From: Odobenus rosmarus divergens
Lineage: Eukaryota > Chordata > Mammalia > Carnivora > Odobenidae
Length of the DNA stretch: 64,000 bases
Direction: 5' to 3'
NCBI RefSeq assembly: GCF_000321225.1
Contig: NW_004451675.1
Coordinates: forward strand, 240,962-304,961
Shown here piece by piece: positions 13,191 through 26,020 of the stretch. The notes beneath the pieces are model-generated. The model saw nothing but the letters and a program-made list of their open reading frames with translations, searched no databases and was not told the DNA's origin. Position 1 is the stretch's first letter; each line of letters begins with the position of its first letter. The position numbers were made by a program, and so were the translations under genes.

Positions 13191-13859
13191 TTGCCACTTA
13201 ACAAGTAGCTAAGAACAGGTAATAGAAGCTTCACAATTTATGCCTAATAGTCTCTGAATCTCTGGGCTGAATTAATTTATCAAGAGATTATTGAATTCTG
13301 ATCATGCTCCCCCATCATTTTATATATGAAGAAATTGAAGTTCAAAGGAAAGCAATGACTTGCCCAACAACTCACAGTGAGTCACTGAAATCGAGCCATG
13401 ACCTATATCTTCTTGCCCCATCCTGGAATTCCTTTATATTCTTGTGTATTATTGCTGCTTAGTGTGTATTTATGTATTTATTTCAAGTTTCTAAAAGGCA
13501 GGACCTATGATTTCTCTTTCTCCTCTACAGATTTCAGCACAGGGCTGAACAATTGAGTTTTCGGGGGGCATTTGTTAACTGGCCAATTTTGTTGTTGTTG
13601 TTGTTGTTCATAACAAATGTACTTTCTTTGACCCTATTAGAAGCTCAGCTTCCCTAATTACACAGTGTGGTGAACAGGCAACGTACCTGTTGTGAATGAT
13701 GACTCTAAAACAGGGAAGTATAATGTGCTGGGAACCCTTTTTGGTTTTCTGTTTGAAAAATATAATTCCATTGTATAGATAGGGATACTGAAGCCCAAAT
13801 AGGGGAAATGATTTGTCTCGAGGTCATAGGGAAATTCATAACAGAGTTGTGCTGATTTT

Positions 13860-14420
13860 AAATGTGTATTTGGAATGGGCAATACATGTACATGATACAA
13901 AATTTTAAAATCACAAAAGGTTGAAAAATGAAAGATAATTCTGAGCCCCCATCCCTCATGCATGCAGTTCTCTTTCTGAGGGATAACCACTATTCATTAG
14001 TTTCTTGTGTACCCATGTAGACATAGTATGTGTACTTATAAACATATATATGTTAAGTATATCAATATATCAATCAATATGTCAGTATTCCTCACAGAAC
14101 TAGTGTTCTGTATTGTTTTGCATCTTTGTTTTTTTTTTCCACTTTACAGTATATCTTGGAGATTGTTCCACATCAGTATATATATATAATTGCTTCATTT
14201 TTAATGGTACTATATGACTATATTGATGGGCATTTACTTTGTTTCCAGTCTTCTGCTATTATAAACAATGTTGCAGTGAATGTTTCTGTGTAAATGTCAT
14301 GTCACACATGTGCAAACATGTGGTGGGTCAAAGCATGTGTATATTCTAACTTTGAAGGCTTTTGCCAAATTTTCTTCCACAAATGTTGTGAGATCATTGT
14401 TATACAAAATTTGAATCTGA
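13860..14420 (-). mobile_element. Old L1 3' UTR fragment, antisense
   Basis: 'gatacaaaattttaaaatca', 'ttcttgtgtacccatgtaga' and 'agtatatcttggagattgtt' match antisense old L1 3' sequence. Confidence 0.6.
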
Positions 14421-15288
14421 TAAAATATTTAAATGAAATGGTTACTGTACATTTTACAAAAGAGGTATATTGACCTTATAGAAGTATTCAATACAGAGTT
14501 TTCTTTAAATGTTCAATCTTCACCTTTAAATGGGAACTCAGTTTAAAGAAATGTTATTTATACACTACTGTTCAGGAACACATCTACTGGGTAAAGCTTG
14601 TGAAGATGGCAAAATTTCTCTGAAATGCAAATGAATCTATACAAGCTGTGGTTCCAGTTATCTTACCAAACCCCAGAGGTGTGCTCGGGTGAAAGTATAG
14701 GGAGAAAAGAACAATGGGGCCAGTCCCAATTAGAAGAAAGTAAAATGACTATTAGGGAAGAACCAGTTGTGTGCCAGTAAACTGGTTTTCTGCCTGCAAG
14801 GGGTATTGATATTGTAGTGTTTGCTAATTTCCATGCTGTAGATACTCCTATCAGGATTGATTAAAGCTACCAATATTATAGCACTGAATGTGAAATTGGG
14901 AAGTGATGCTCAGAATCGGTTTTTATGAGTCACTACAAGCCAACTCCAGCACAACACTGGACAGAGCTCAAGGGAAGACAGCTTGAGAACATAAAACTTC
15001 GGTTTGACCAAATGTCAAATGACCTTGGCAGAAGTTAGCTGGCCATTCCTCATGGTGTTTTCCTTGGTGAGTTTGGAGCCTGTACTTCTCCCAGATGGTC
15101 TTTCCAAATCCCATCTGAAGGACATCATCTGTTTGGTGCTCCCCAAAGTACTTATCTGAGTGGCCTGAACCTCACTAATCTCCAGAGTAGCAAAAACAGC
15201 AAGGGGCTTTGTAAACTGTCAAATGTTATTCCAGTGTCGAGCATTTGTCCTGTTATTAATCATGTGTCAGCTATAAAAATCCATAAGC

Positions 15289-15335
15289 CATATTTTGGCT
15301 ATTGTGGACATTGCTGGTGGATATATAGTATACAT

Positions 15336-15374
<39 letters not shown>

Positions 15375-15871
15375 GGATATATAGTATACATTATATATAT
15401 ATATATAAACAGATATATAGTATACATTATATATATATTTATATAACGGAATATTACTCAGCCATCAAAAAAATGGAATCTTGTCATTTGCAATGATGTG
15501 GGTGGAACTAGAGGGTATTATGCTAAGCAAAATAAGTCATTCAGAGAAAGACAAATATCATATGATTTCACTCATGTGGAATTTAAGAAGCAAAACAGAT
15601 GAATATAGGGGAAGGGAGGGAAAAATAAAGCAAGATGAAATCAGAGAGGGAGACAAATCATAAGAGACTCTTAACTCTAGGAAACAAACTAAGGGTTGCT
15701 GAGGGGAGGTGGGTGAAGGCATTAAGGAGGGCACTTGATGGAATGAACACTGGGTGTTCTATGCAACTGATGGATCACTAAACTCTGCCTCTGAAACTAA
15801 TCAGACACTATATGTTAATTAATTGATTTTAAATTTAAAAAAGAGAATAACGTTGGACCCTTATCTTAAAA
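15289..15871 (+). mobile_element. L1 3' end with AT-rich expansion
   Basis: 'ggaatattactcagccatca' then 'aataagtcattcagagaaag' to 'ctatatgttaattaattgat' is the carnivore L1 3' end. Target-site duplication 'aaaatccataagc' lies on both sides (about 15276 and 15873). Confidence 0.85.
15319..15446. repeat. AT-rich minisatellite, three units
   Basis: The unit 'gatatatagtatacattata' occurs three times (15320, 15376, 15412) with variable (TA)n between, inside the L1 copy. Confidence 0.85.
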
Positions 15872-15904
15872 AAAATCCATAAGCTATTAAGTCACTTGCA
15901 AGTT

Positions 15905-16080
15905 TCCTCCCTTAGCTGCACATTAGAAGCAATGGGGGGACATCTTAAAAAATCACAGTGCCCACCCTTACCCCCCAATCAATTGAATTAGAACTACTGG
16001 GAGTGAAACCAGGCATCAGTACTTTGTAACATCTCTACAGGTGTTTCTGACTTGTACCCAAGGTTGAGAATTACTACCCT
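15905..16080. mobile_element. hAT-type non-autonomous DNA transposon relic (MER20/Charlie-like)
   Basis: 'ctgcacattagaagcaatgg' at one end and 'caaggttgagaattactacc' at the other fit old hAT-Charlie termini; family uncertain. Confidence 0.45.
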
Positions 16081-16545
16081 GTACAACCTGGTTTTGCCAC
16101 CCAGTCAACTTTCCCTGCCACATACCCCCCCCCTTAACGTATGCCAGCCCCACTGGCCACCTTGCTATTCCAAGAACACACCAAATTCATTTATTACATT
16201 TATTACATTTGAATTTTCTATTCCTTCTGCTGAGAATGTTCCTCCTCTGGCTCTTTGCATGTCTGGCCCCTATCATTCAGCTGTCAGCTCAAATGCCACA
16301 TCCTCATAGCATCTTTCCCCAGTCTACCTCAATTCATTTCCCCATTCTATCACAGTACCCCTTCCTTCATTGTATGTATCACCATCTGAAAATATTTAAT
16401 TTATTATTTACCACTTACTTATTACTTGTCGGTTTTCACCAAAAGATCACCCAAGTTGCAGGCAAGGCCTTTGACTTATTCACTGTTGTTGCCTAGAATA
16501 GTGCCTGGAACGTAGTAAGTGTACACTCAAAGATTATTTAATCAT
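16081..16545 (+). mobile_element. L2 LINE 3' end
   Basis: 'ccttctgctgagaatgttcc', 'cagctcaaatgccacatcct' and 'atagtgcctggaacgtagta' follow the L2 3' consensus. A related fragment continues at about 16610-16710. Confidence 0.75.
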
Positions 16546-16784
16546 CATAGGATAGTTATTAAACACCTTCTATAGATGAACGCAATGGATAAATTAAAAA
16601 AACTTCTTTATGTTAAAATTTAAGCTGCATAGCATGGCATTCAGGGCTATTCATGATCCAGCCACTATCTAACTTGTCAGCTTTACCTTCTACTTCTTCT
16701 CCTCTTTAAGCAGGGGACCCATGTGAATGGCAGTACCTAGGGAAGATGGTTTGAATCTGAACACTGAAGAGTTCATTTTAGCAG

Positions 16785-16786
<2 letters not shown>

Positions 16787-16830
<44 letters not shown>
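16787..16830. repeat. (GT)n microsatellite
   Basis: About 22 uninterrupted GT dinucleotides. Confidence 0.97.
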
Positions 16831-16832
<2 letters not shown>

Positions 16833-17069
16833 AGACAGGGAGAAGATGGAATGTTTGTGACTAGCACAGGGGCCAATGAAGAGAGCAGCATGGCCAGAAG
16901 ACGGTTGCTGATGGAGGGAAATAGAAGGCAAGATAAGTTCAGTAACATTACCTGTTAAGTCTTCTGACGTTCTTCCTTTTACAGATCACTTGCACATGTA
17001 TTCTGTACCATTTGTTTTGTATAACTTTATGAAGTAGACAATGCCATTATGTTTATGCTCATTTTTTAT

Positions 17070-17275
17070 TTTTTTTTATTTTTTTTAAAGATTTTATTTA
17101 TTTATTTGAGAGAGAGAGAATGAGAGAGAGAGAAAGCACATGAGGGGGGAGGGTCAGAGGGAGAAGCAGACTCCCTGCTGAGCAGGGGGCCCGATGCGGG
17201 ACTCGATCCAGGGACTCCAGGATCATGACCTGAGCCAAAGGCAGTCGCTTAACCAACTGAGCCACCCAGGCGCCC
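17070..17275 (-). mobile_element. CAN-SINE, antisense
   Basis: Complete copy ending 'gagccacccaggcgccc'; flanks share 'ctcattttttA/ag'. Confidence 0.88.
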
Positions 17276-17352
17276 TATCCTCATTTTTTAGATGAGAAAT
17301 CAAGGCTCAGACTTAATGAGGGCAATTGGAGCTGGGATTTGACACCTGCTGT

Positions 17353-17572
17353 CTTTTTTTTTTTTAAGATTTTATTTATTTATTTATTTATTTATTTGAG
17401 CGAGAGAGAGAGAGAGAGAGAGAGAGCAGAGGGAGGAGGCAGAGGGAGAGGGACAGCCAACTCCGTGCTCAGTGTGGAGCCCTACACAGGGCTCGATCCC
17501 AGGACCCTGAGATCATGACCTGAGCTGAAATCAAGAGTGGGACGCTCAACCAACTAAGCCACCCAGGTGCCC
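17353..17572 (-). mobile_element. CAN-SINE, antisense, with expanded GA tract
   Basis: Runs from 'aagattttatttatttattt' to 'aagccacccaggtgccc', with (GA)n at about 17402-17427; target-site duplication 'tgacacctgct'. Confidence 0.88.
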
Positions 17573-18339
17573 TGACACCTGCTCTTCTGATTGTCAGTCC
17601 ACTGGTCTTTACATTTTCATTTTATGGAGCTTAGGTCAGATTGTGGAAGGTACTGAAAGCAAAGAAGATGGATCTGGGCTTGATCGCTGTCCCCTCTCAC
17701 TAGAGTTAACCATTAGGTCAAAAGAAATAAGAATTATTTTTATTATTTATAAACACTCTTAAAAAGCCTCCCAGTAAAGCATTAGCTGAGAGCCCATCCG
17801 TGGTACTGGATTAACTGATACCTGTGTTTCTGGGTGGGTAGGACAGGTGGGGAAATGGTCACCTCCATGGAACCAAAGGGACTCTGCTACCTTTTAAGTC
17901 CTTTTCACAGAAGAACTTCCTTTTGCCAGAGTATAGACTGTGTGCCTGGTGTTGTCTAGCCTGTTCCATAGGCCCAAAAGCAGTATCTTGGGGGAAAATT
18001 TACTAGGAATCAACAGTGCTTGGAATTGCATTTCAAAGAAGAGAACTCCTTGGACAATTAGGCCAGAGGTTCTAGGTTGTCTTGGCTCCAGAAAAAGTTA
18101 CATCCATAGGATGCATGACCCTAAACAGGCCTTGGACTTGTTCCAGTCTATGTAGGACACTCGGGGAGAGGCACTTAGCTCCTTTTTTCTATAGAGTAGT
18201 GTTGTTTTTCAGGGGAAGCCCTTAGAGACCTCGTTGAATCATACTCAGGAGAACTCTGAGACACCCATCAGAAATCCCAGCAGTATAATGAATATGAAAA
18301 TTATTTTGAAATAATAAAGCAAATGTGCAGAGAACATAG

Positions 18340-18490
18340 TGGGCAAGAGACGAATTTTAATCCCATCACTGTCACTGACCAATTATTTAATCTTAGTCTT
18401 GTCCATTCTGCTTTCTGGATCTCAGTTTCCCCATCTGTAAAATGAGAACGTTGGACTAGATAATCTCTGCAGAGGCCCTTGCCTTTCTGA
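18340..18490 (+). mobile_element. MIR SINE relic
   Basis: 'tcagtttccccatctgtaaa' then 'atgagaacgttggactagat' matches MIR. Confidence 0.65.
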
Positions 18491-18599
18491 CATTCAAGGA
18501 GTTTATTATTTAAATAAATAATAGATAAGATCTGTATAATGCTTTCTGCTTTTTATGTTATTTTCACATGTATTGTCTCATATGAGAATAGCCCTAAAC

Positions 18600-18750
18600 T
18601 GCTGGATTATGAATAATAAGGCCTGGATTCTTGTCCCTGTTTTGACATTGACTCATGCTGTATAGCCTTAAGCAAGGTTCCCCCCCACCCCCATTCTCTG
18701 AGTCTCAGTTTCTTAATCCATAAAATAGGAGGGATGGGGTTTGGGTTAAA
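18600..18750 (+). mobile_element. MIR SINE relic
   Basis: 'gtctcagtttcttaatccat' with preceding 'gccttaagcaaggttccc' fits the MIR core. Confidence 0.5.
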
Positions 18751-19059
18751 TCAGTAGGTCTTAAGTTTTCCACAAAGCCCTGGGGACTCCTACAGAGTTT
18801 CTCTAAGGCATACCACAATGCTAAGGCTGCAGAGAAGGGGAGAAAGGGAGAGGTGTGGCAGGACGAGTTCTAAGTTTCCTATGCCTACTTCAGGCAGATT
18901 AGGTTTAATTTCATCTGTTTTCTATATGGGGCCTCTATGTAATATTTCACTTATAAAAAAAGTTTCACTGCAATAGAAAAAAAACTTGAATAAATGTGCT
19001 CTAAAGCCTTAGGTATTAAAGGTGGGATTCAATAAAATATGTTGTTTGGTAACTTCATT

Positions 19060-20330
19060 TTTGTCGTTTTAACAAAACAATATTGTCAACACCTTTCCAA
19101 GTTAAAAAAATGACTGTACAGCATTCTACTGCATAAAAATAGAATAATTTAACCATCCCCTTAATGTTGGACATTTACATTTTTCCAATATTCCCTATTT
19201 ACATAGTGCTATGTTGAACTTTTTTGTGCTTAAATAATTGTTTTCTTATAAAAAGATTCCAAGAAATGGAATTTCTGGTTAAAGGTTATGTGTATTTAAT
19301 TTTTTTGGATATGTTGCAAAATTGCTCTCTAAAAGTTTATACTCCTACGAGTAATACCTCTTTGCCAATATTTGGTATTTAATCTTTGCCAATCTGACTT
19401 ATGAAAAAGACATCTTATTTAATTTGTATTTCTATGATTTCTAGTGAAATTGAAGTTCAACAATTTTCATATATTGATCATTTCTATTTCTTCTTTTAAT
19501 TTATTTTTCATGTCTTTTGTCCATTTTTCTATTGCACAGTTCATCTTTATGTATCAAGGAAATTGACCACTGCTTTTACATGCTTGATGTCAACGTGTTT
19601 TCCTTAGTTTGTGGTTGTCTTTAAGTTTTATAAGAAAGTTTAAATGTTTTCTAGTCAAGTCTATCAAAATGTTCACATATGTTCCTGTATTGCCATTCTT
19701 TAAAAAGCCTTTTTCTACCTTTAAAAATAATTTTAAAAACCCTATATTTCCTAACAGTACTTTAATGCTTTCCTTTCGTTTTGTTTGTTTGTTTTTCTCA
19801 TTGACATCTTTAATTCATATGGAGTTTATTCTGGTTTCAACTAGTAATTTAAGTTTTTTCACTTTCCCAAATGATTTACCAGTTGTTCTGACACCATTTA
19901 ATGAATAAGTCATCCTTTCTTCACTGATTTAGAATAACATAGTATATATATGGAGTCTGTTTCTGTCTTTTCTGATCTCTTCCACTGATCAAAGCTACAC
20001 TGGAGCCATTATCAAACTGCTGTAATTATTATGGCATTATAATACTTTAAATGTTTGATAGGAAATTTTTTCAAAAATATCTTGGCAATATCACACATTT
20101 TACTCCTTCAGGTAAACTTTGAGGTTGTTTTGTCAAGATTTGTTTGGGTTGTTTTAAATTTGTAGATTTCACTGGGGAGAAGGGAACCAACATCTTTACA
20201 ATATTATATCTTCCCGTCCAGGAATACTGCACATCTTTCCATTTAATTCAAGTCTTCTCTTACATTCCTCAGTATTTTTTTTTTTTAGTTTCGTTCATAT
20301 AAGTCTTGCATTCACACTCTAGTTGTAAAG
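19060..20330 (-). mobile_element. Old L1 fragment, antisense
   Basis: 'gaaatggaatttctggttaa', 'tttgtccatttttctattgc' and 'gtaattattatggcattata' read as antisense of an old L1 3' UTR and ORF2 end. Diverged, boundaries approximate. Confidence 0.6.
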
Positions 20331-20464
20331 TATGAGAAGTCCTATGTTCTTCAGTCTTTTCTATAGCTTCATGATGAACATGATGACTCAGTCCTCTCAT
20401 TTGCATGATATGATACTGCAGGTGGTGGGTAACTCTCCTGCCTTACCTGATCTGCTTTAAGTAG

Positions 20465-20652
20465 GATTTTTCAGAATGAACATATTGAAGGAAGCCTAAT
20501 CAAACATTGGCCTCAACTCGTACTGTGTGGCAGCACCAATGGGGATGACAAAAAAAAAAAAAAAAAAACAATGAAATGGGAAGTCTATGGAGAAAATATC
20601 TGAAGTTGTTCTCATGACCTCTGTTCCTGCTGGAGTTTTGGATCATACTTAA
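20465..20652 (+). other. AR: Cryptic exon 4 (CE4) orthologue in intron 2
   Basis: An acceptor 'ctgctttaagtag' precedes GATTTTTCAGAATGAACATA. Joined to exon 2 (ending ..GAA G) it reads GFFRMNILKEA then TAA at 20497-20499. The human CE4 tail begins GFFRMNKLKE and runs about fifty residues; here it stops after 11. Further down, 'tggcagcaccaatggg' and 'atcatacttaag' still match the human exon, so the identity does not rest on the start alone. Between them a 19-A run (20550-20568) replaces mixed sequence. The 3' donor could not be placed; the end given is the human-like stop position. Confidence 0.7.
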
Positions 20653-21961
20653 GCTTTCTGAGGGAAGAATAAGACCATGAAGAAACATGAAGAACACCAT
20701 CAGGCAGTCAAGGATTTCAGAGCCAGCCGGCATACAGAGGACCTCATGCTATACCATTGTGTGACCATTCATGGTAGTCAAGGGTTTGCAGTCTGTTCTA
20801 ATAGGAGATTTATCAAGCATTAAATATGCAACCCATTTGCAATTCTAGAGTGTAGACTTACCTCCAACATGAAAGGGGATTTTTGTATTTTGCCAAAATT
20901 TTCACAATGACATTTTTTTGTGAGACTGATTATAGGTTGTTGGTATAAGCTTGCTATTGAAGGTCAGCAGTGTCAAAGAGCTAGGTATAATATTTGCAGA
21001 ATCTGAGGAGGGAGAGATGGAGAGGAGTTTATGTTGTCTGTATTAATTATTCAGTCACCTAGGCTACTGCATGGCAATAGAGGACTTTCTAAGACCACCT
21101 TGGAGCAGGCAGGCCCAGATCTTATACTTACACTTATATACGTATCTTATACACTTACACTTCTTCCAGCTGAACACTGAGAAGGCATTCACAGGACCAT
21201 ATACTTGCTAGACAATGAACAAAGATCCTTAACATCCACAGAGTTCTCTGTCTTGAGGCTACACTCACCCATACTACATCTCCATTGGATGCAGGTGCCA
21301 GATTTTTCTCTAGCTCTATCACCAACTTCCTATGGCTAGGGACATGTCATTTCAATACTTCATGTCCATTTTCATAAATGAAGAGTCAGGCATCACATTG
21401 GGACATTTTGTTATAAGGCTTTTAATGTCCTTTACAGTCCAAAGATGATGTAGTTGTAATTAGACCCAATGGGTCAGAGCTCCAAGGAGACAAATACTGA
21501 GTTTCCTGGAAGGAATAGCCTTATAACCGAGTCCAGAAATGGAATGGGCTGCAATTCACAAAAGGTGTGGTAACCCTTTACAGGGTTGTTACAGAGGGGA
21601 TTCAAGCCTTGTACACAGGAGTGGGTGTATTGTGACCAAATACTGTTTAAAATTCTTCCCAATCTGTGAGATTCATAGCCTTATGGACTGTGATTTGGAG
21701 CACACCGACAGTGTGATGCCGGGCAGGTCAGTTTCATCTTAGCATCATTTTCTTCAGTTATATAATGGGGTATACAATAATCCCTATTATACTACTCTGT
21801 ACAAGATTGATATTAACTTTTGTAAGCTAATCAAATGGGAGACATTTTTAATCTTATGTTATTGTATTTTATATTATGTTTTAATTTATTACTCTATACT
21901 ATATGTTTTATATATTTATAAAAATAAATATGTATAATATATATTATGTATTATTTTTTAT

Positions 21962-22155
21962 TTTTTATTTTTTTTAAGATTTTATTTATTTGAGAGAGAG
22001 AATGAGAGAGAGAGAGCATGAGAGGGGGAGGGTCAGAGGGAGAAGCAGACTCCCCGCTGAGCAGGGAGCCCAGTGCGGGACTCGGTCCTGGGACGCCAGG
22101 ATCATGATCTGAGCTGAAGGCAGTCGCTTAACCAACTGAGCCACACAGGTGCCCC
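21962..22155 (-). mobile_element. CAN-SINE, antisense
   Basis: Complete copy ending 'gagccacacaggtgcccc'; flanks share 'tRtgtattat'. Confidence 0.88.
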
Positions 22156-22934
22156 TGTGTATTATATTTTAATTCATTGTTACAATTAAGAACCCTGATA
22201 ACTTCAGCCATATTGGAGAAGTAGAATAAATAGAAGAGAAGTAATAGCAACCCAGTGATTGTACATTGGCTCTGCCATCATTTGGGGAAGTTGGTAATTC
22301 AGGCAGGAGAAGTGGATTGGAAGCAACCTTGAGAGGGTATTCCATCCCCTGTTCTTGTTCCTAATCCAAACTGTGCAGATGAGTCACAGTTCCATTTTTA
22401 GGAGATTCCTTCCATATCCATCTTTGGGACCCCCGACCACTTCTGTCACTATTAAGTGTCATTTAAAACTTTAACGTCACTGTTCTGCTTCCAAGAAACA
22501 CACATGTCATATGTATGCATTTATATGACTTAATATGTTATATACTTTATGTGCTCACGCATACACATATATACAAAGATAATTCAGGAACCCTATTGTG
22601 GGTGTACACCCACACACAGGTACATTCACACATACATGAGTACACATATGTGAATAAGCATGTTATTTATACATATGTTGCATATGGCTTGCAATAACAC
22701 TGCCCCTCTAATACTGTTAAGTGCCTTGGTTTTTTGAAGGACTTTAGAAAACAAAGAGAAAAGACTGAATGACTGCAGATATAAGAGGCAATGTTACAGT
22801 AAGTTGCTATCCTAAAAGGAGAGAGTTGAGGGACAAGAGACCATTATTTTGGTAATGTCTTGCTTATCGATAATACTTGTGACCTTTATATGAAAGACTT
22901 CACAAATATAGATAAAATCCAGATATCCTTTAAG

Positions 22935-23018
22935 ACTCCTTGAGTTGGATATGGAATTGTTGAATTGTATTGTACAGCTGAAACCAATAGAGTACTGTAT
23001 GTTACCTACACTGGAATT
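22935..23018 (+). mobile_element. Old L1 3' terminus
   Basis: 'gaattgtattgtacagctga' and 'actgtatgttacctacactg' match the 3' terminus of an older carnivore L1; a younger L1 is inserted at its tail. Confidence 0.6.
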
Positions 23019-23033
23019 AAAATAAAGTAGTAA

Positions 23034-23602
23034 TGAGATCTTGCCATTTGCAAATGGAACTGGACGGTGTTATGCTGAGTGAAATAAGTCAGTCAGAGAA
23101 AGACATGTATCATATGACCTCACTGATATGAGGAATTCTTAATCTCAGGAAACAAACTGAGGGTGGCTGGAGTGATGGGGGGTGGGAGGGATGGGGTGGC
23201 TGGGTGATAGACATTGGGGAGGGTATGTGCTATGGTGAGCGCTGTGAATTGTACAAGACTGTTGAATCACAGATCTGTACTTCTGAAACAAATAATGCAA
23301 TATATGTTAAGAAAAAAAGAAGAAGAAGATAGCAGGAGGGGAAGAATGAAGGGGGTAAGTCGGAGGGGGAGACAAACCATTAGAGACTATGGACTCTGAA
23401 AAACAGACTGAAGGTTCTAGAGGGGAGGGGGGTGGGGGGATGGGTTAGCCTGGTGATGGGTGTTGAGGGGGGCACGTTCTGCGTGGAGCACTGGGTGTTA
23501 TGCACAAACAATGAATCATGGAACACTACATCAAAAACTAATGATGTAATGTATGATGATTAACATAACAATAAAAAATTATTTAAAAACGAACAAACAA
23601 AC
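23034..23602 (+). mobile_element. Young carnivore L1, 5'-truncated
   Basis: 'gaaataagtcagtcagagaa' through 'acaataaaaaattatttaaa' is the L1 3' end; exact target-site duplication 'aaaataaagtagtaa' at 23019-23033 and 23603-23617. Confidence 0.92.
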
Positions 23603-23639
23603 AAAAATAAAGTAGTAAAATGATTCTTTGAGCTGGAAA

Positions 23640-23835
23640 AGATTTTAGTGATTTTTCCAGTTCAAGCATTACATATTATCAATGGAGCCCAGAGAGAATA
23701 AAGGACTTGTCCAAGGTCATATAGTGAGTTAGTAATAAGACTGAACAAGGATTCAAGTCTTGTGACTTCCAGCCTAGCGCTCTCTCTGTTATCTGGGACT
23801 TAAACAGTTTTCTTCAGCAGAGGTTTTTCCTCTGT
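23640..23835 (-). mobile_element. MIR SINE relic, antisense
   Basis: 'aaggacttgtccaaggtcat' then 'gagttagtaataagactgaa' matches the antisense MIR core. Confidence 0.6.
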
Positions 23836-24456
23836 ATCCTCAACAGCTAGTACAAAGTCCAGCCCATAATAAATGCTCAGTAAGTTAAATAAATGCACAA
23901 TGGTATTGGTTGCAGTGGGCTTTGCACTTATTCCTGGGTTAATTGTAAAGGATATCTGTGTTTTAGGTCACATTGTTTCAGGCCAAGAGACACTCTGGGA
24001 CCAAGTATGAACTATAGCTAGGGAGATGGTCCAAATTGAAAAACATGTTTTCATTTCCACTGTAACCTTCCTCAATCAGAGGGTGGTTTGCTTTTAGCAG
24101 TGGAATCTAGAACTCCTCTGGGAGCCCTAATCCAGTGGCTCTGCACTCATTCCTTTGCAAACTTGGGTTCGGGAGCTAGTATTTTCCTGTAGAAGAAGAG
24201 ATTCTTCAAAGAAGTATTCATAATGACCCTATTTTACTAATTAACGTGAAAACTAGTTCTGAGGGTTGCAGCAGCACAAAAACTGCGGGGAAGTCCCTGT
24301 TCTAGAACACCCATGGCACTGGACGTGAACCCACTGGAATTGGATACAGGGCCTCCCTTCTAGGAGTGGATACTCAAAGACTGAATGGCACTCATAGTGC
24401 CATCCTTTCCGTGCATATAACAATCCTCAGTTTGCAGCAGGACAAGGCTGTTAGTG

Positions 24457-24586
24457 GGGCACCTGGGTGGCTCAGTTAGTTAAGTGTCCAACTCTTGATC
24501 TCAGCTCAGGTCTTGATATCAGGGTCATGAGTCTGAGCCCCACATTGGGCTCTATGCTGGGCGTGGAGCCTATTTAAAAAAAAAAA
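24457..24586 (+). mobile_element. CAN-SINE, sense, short
   Basis: Head 'ggggcacctgggtggctcag' and A-rich tail at 24575-24586; target-site duplication 'ggctgttagt' on both sides. One of only two sense-oriented SINEs in the window. Confidence 0.92.
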
Positions 24587-24639
24587 GGGCTGTTAGTAAA
24601 TTATGTGTTCTGTTTATACAAATAAAATCCTGTGATATG

Positions 24640-24790
24640 GTAGAAAGAGTACTGGCTTAGAGGCCTTAGTTTTCTCATCTGTTAAGTAAAAGTAATGGTA
24701 GTATCTACCTCAAAACACGGCTGAGGTTATTCATTTAAATGAAACTTGCCAACACAGGCTTGGTTCATAGTAGGTACCTATTAAATAGTA
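24640..24790 (+). mobile_element. MIR SINE relic
   Basis: 'tggtagaaagagtactggct' and 'agttttctcatctgttaagt' fit MIR. Confidence 0.6.
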
Positions 24791-24929
24791 AGATTCTTCC
24801 TTCATGGGCCTCCAATTGAGTGTTCTTCAGGCAAGTCACCTTCCCAGAACTCATTCTTGGAATGAAAGGATTGTACTGGGGTGGTTTTTAACAGTCCCTT
24901 CAAGCCCAGCATTTTGGAATCTTTTGACA

Positions 24930-25024
24930 AAGGGAAGGGAATAAGAGAGGAAAGGGGTGGGGAAGGAGGAAGGGAGGGTGGGGAGGGAGGGAGGAAGAGA
25001 GGGAAGGAGGAAAGAAGAAAAACA
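24930..25024. repeat. Homopurine (GGA/GGGA-rich) tract
   Basis: About 95 bases of nearly pure G and A on the + strand with many GGG runs. Confidence 0.95.
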
Positions 25025-26020
25025 AAGGTCTTGCTGACCTGGCTACTACTGAATCTCCTACATAAAATAACCTACTATAATACATGTGTTTTCTGTGCCT
25101 GATCCATACATTTTAGGTTGAACAGGGAAAGAAGAGACAAGCTATAGCTGAATTTATGTGTTTTTCTCCCTGCTATCAAATAGCAATTGCTCTTCAATTT
25201 TTCTTCCTTTTCCTTACCACAAACATGCCTCCTCTGCCAAAAGAAGCCTCCCTAAAATCCCAGTCTCTCCCATAAACTAAAGCGCATCAGTAAATAAGAG
25301 GGAATTGGATAAAGAAAGGGGTGGAGTGAGGGGATGCACGAGCTCAGGCTGTCCCAGGGCTCCAAGCACGAGAAGGTCTGCATGTTTCGGAGCAGCAGGG
25401 TATGTATCTCTGTCTATTTCTGCTGGTGACTCTGCGTGCCTGTGGATCTCCCTGTTCCACTTGTGTATTCATTCAATGTTTATTGAGGACCTACTGTATG
25501 CCAGGCCTATGTTAGCATCAAGGAGGCAAAATATTGAGTAAAATCTGAGCTTTTGAGTGGCCTTCCACGTCTTTCTTGGAACAGCTGTGATCCTGAGGCT
25601 CTCTGGGTCTCTGCATGTGTGTACGTGTGTGAGCTTGTTTCTTTGTATCTGTGACAACTCCAGATGAGCACGACAGCAAGTGTTTTACTTCTGCTGGCTT
25701 CAAAGGACTTCCTCTCACCTGTTGTGATTCACTTCATGAAGAGTAAGCTTTATCTCTGATTTTTATAACCTGCAGGATTGGGGATATGATCACTATCAAT
25801 TTAAAGACAATTAGAAATCTCATGGAGTTCTCTTTTATAGAAGTTTTACCTGTATTTTTATTATGAAAAATAAGCACTGTATTGGCTTGAGTATGATCCT
25901 TTGAATGACTACAGGGGTCAGGAGGTAGAAACATTGCCTAAGTCCAAGTCTCTGCTGTGTCATGCTAAAGGAGTGATAATTTCTGCCATTGATCACTTTC
26001 CCATGGACATTCTTACCTTT

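Noticed and set aside
15234..15446. Tyr/Ile-rich frame
   Set aside because: Translation of the AT-rich minisatellite in an L1.
24457..24530. tRNA-like sequence in the SINE head
   Set aside because: CAN-SINEs descend from tRNA-Lys and keep promoter boxes, but this is a retroposed copy with target-site duplication, not a tRNA gene.
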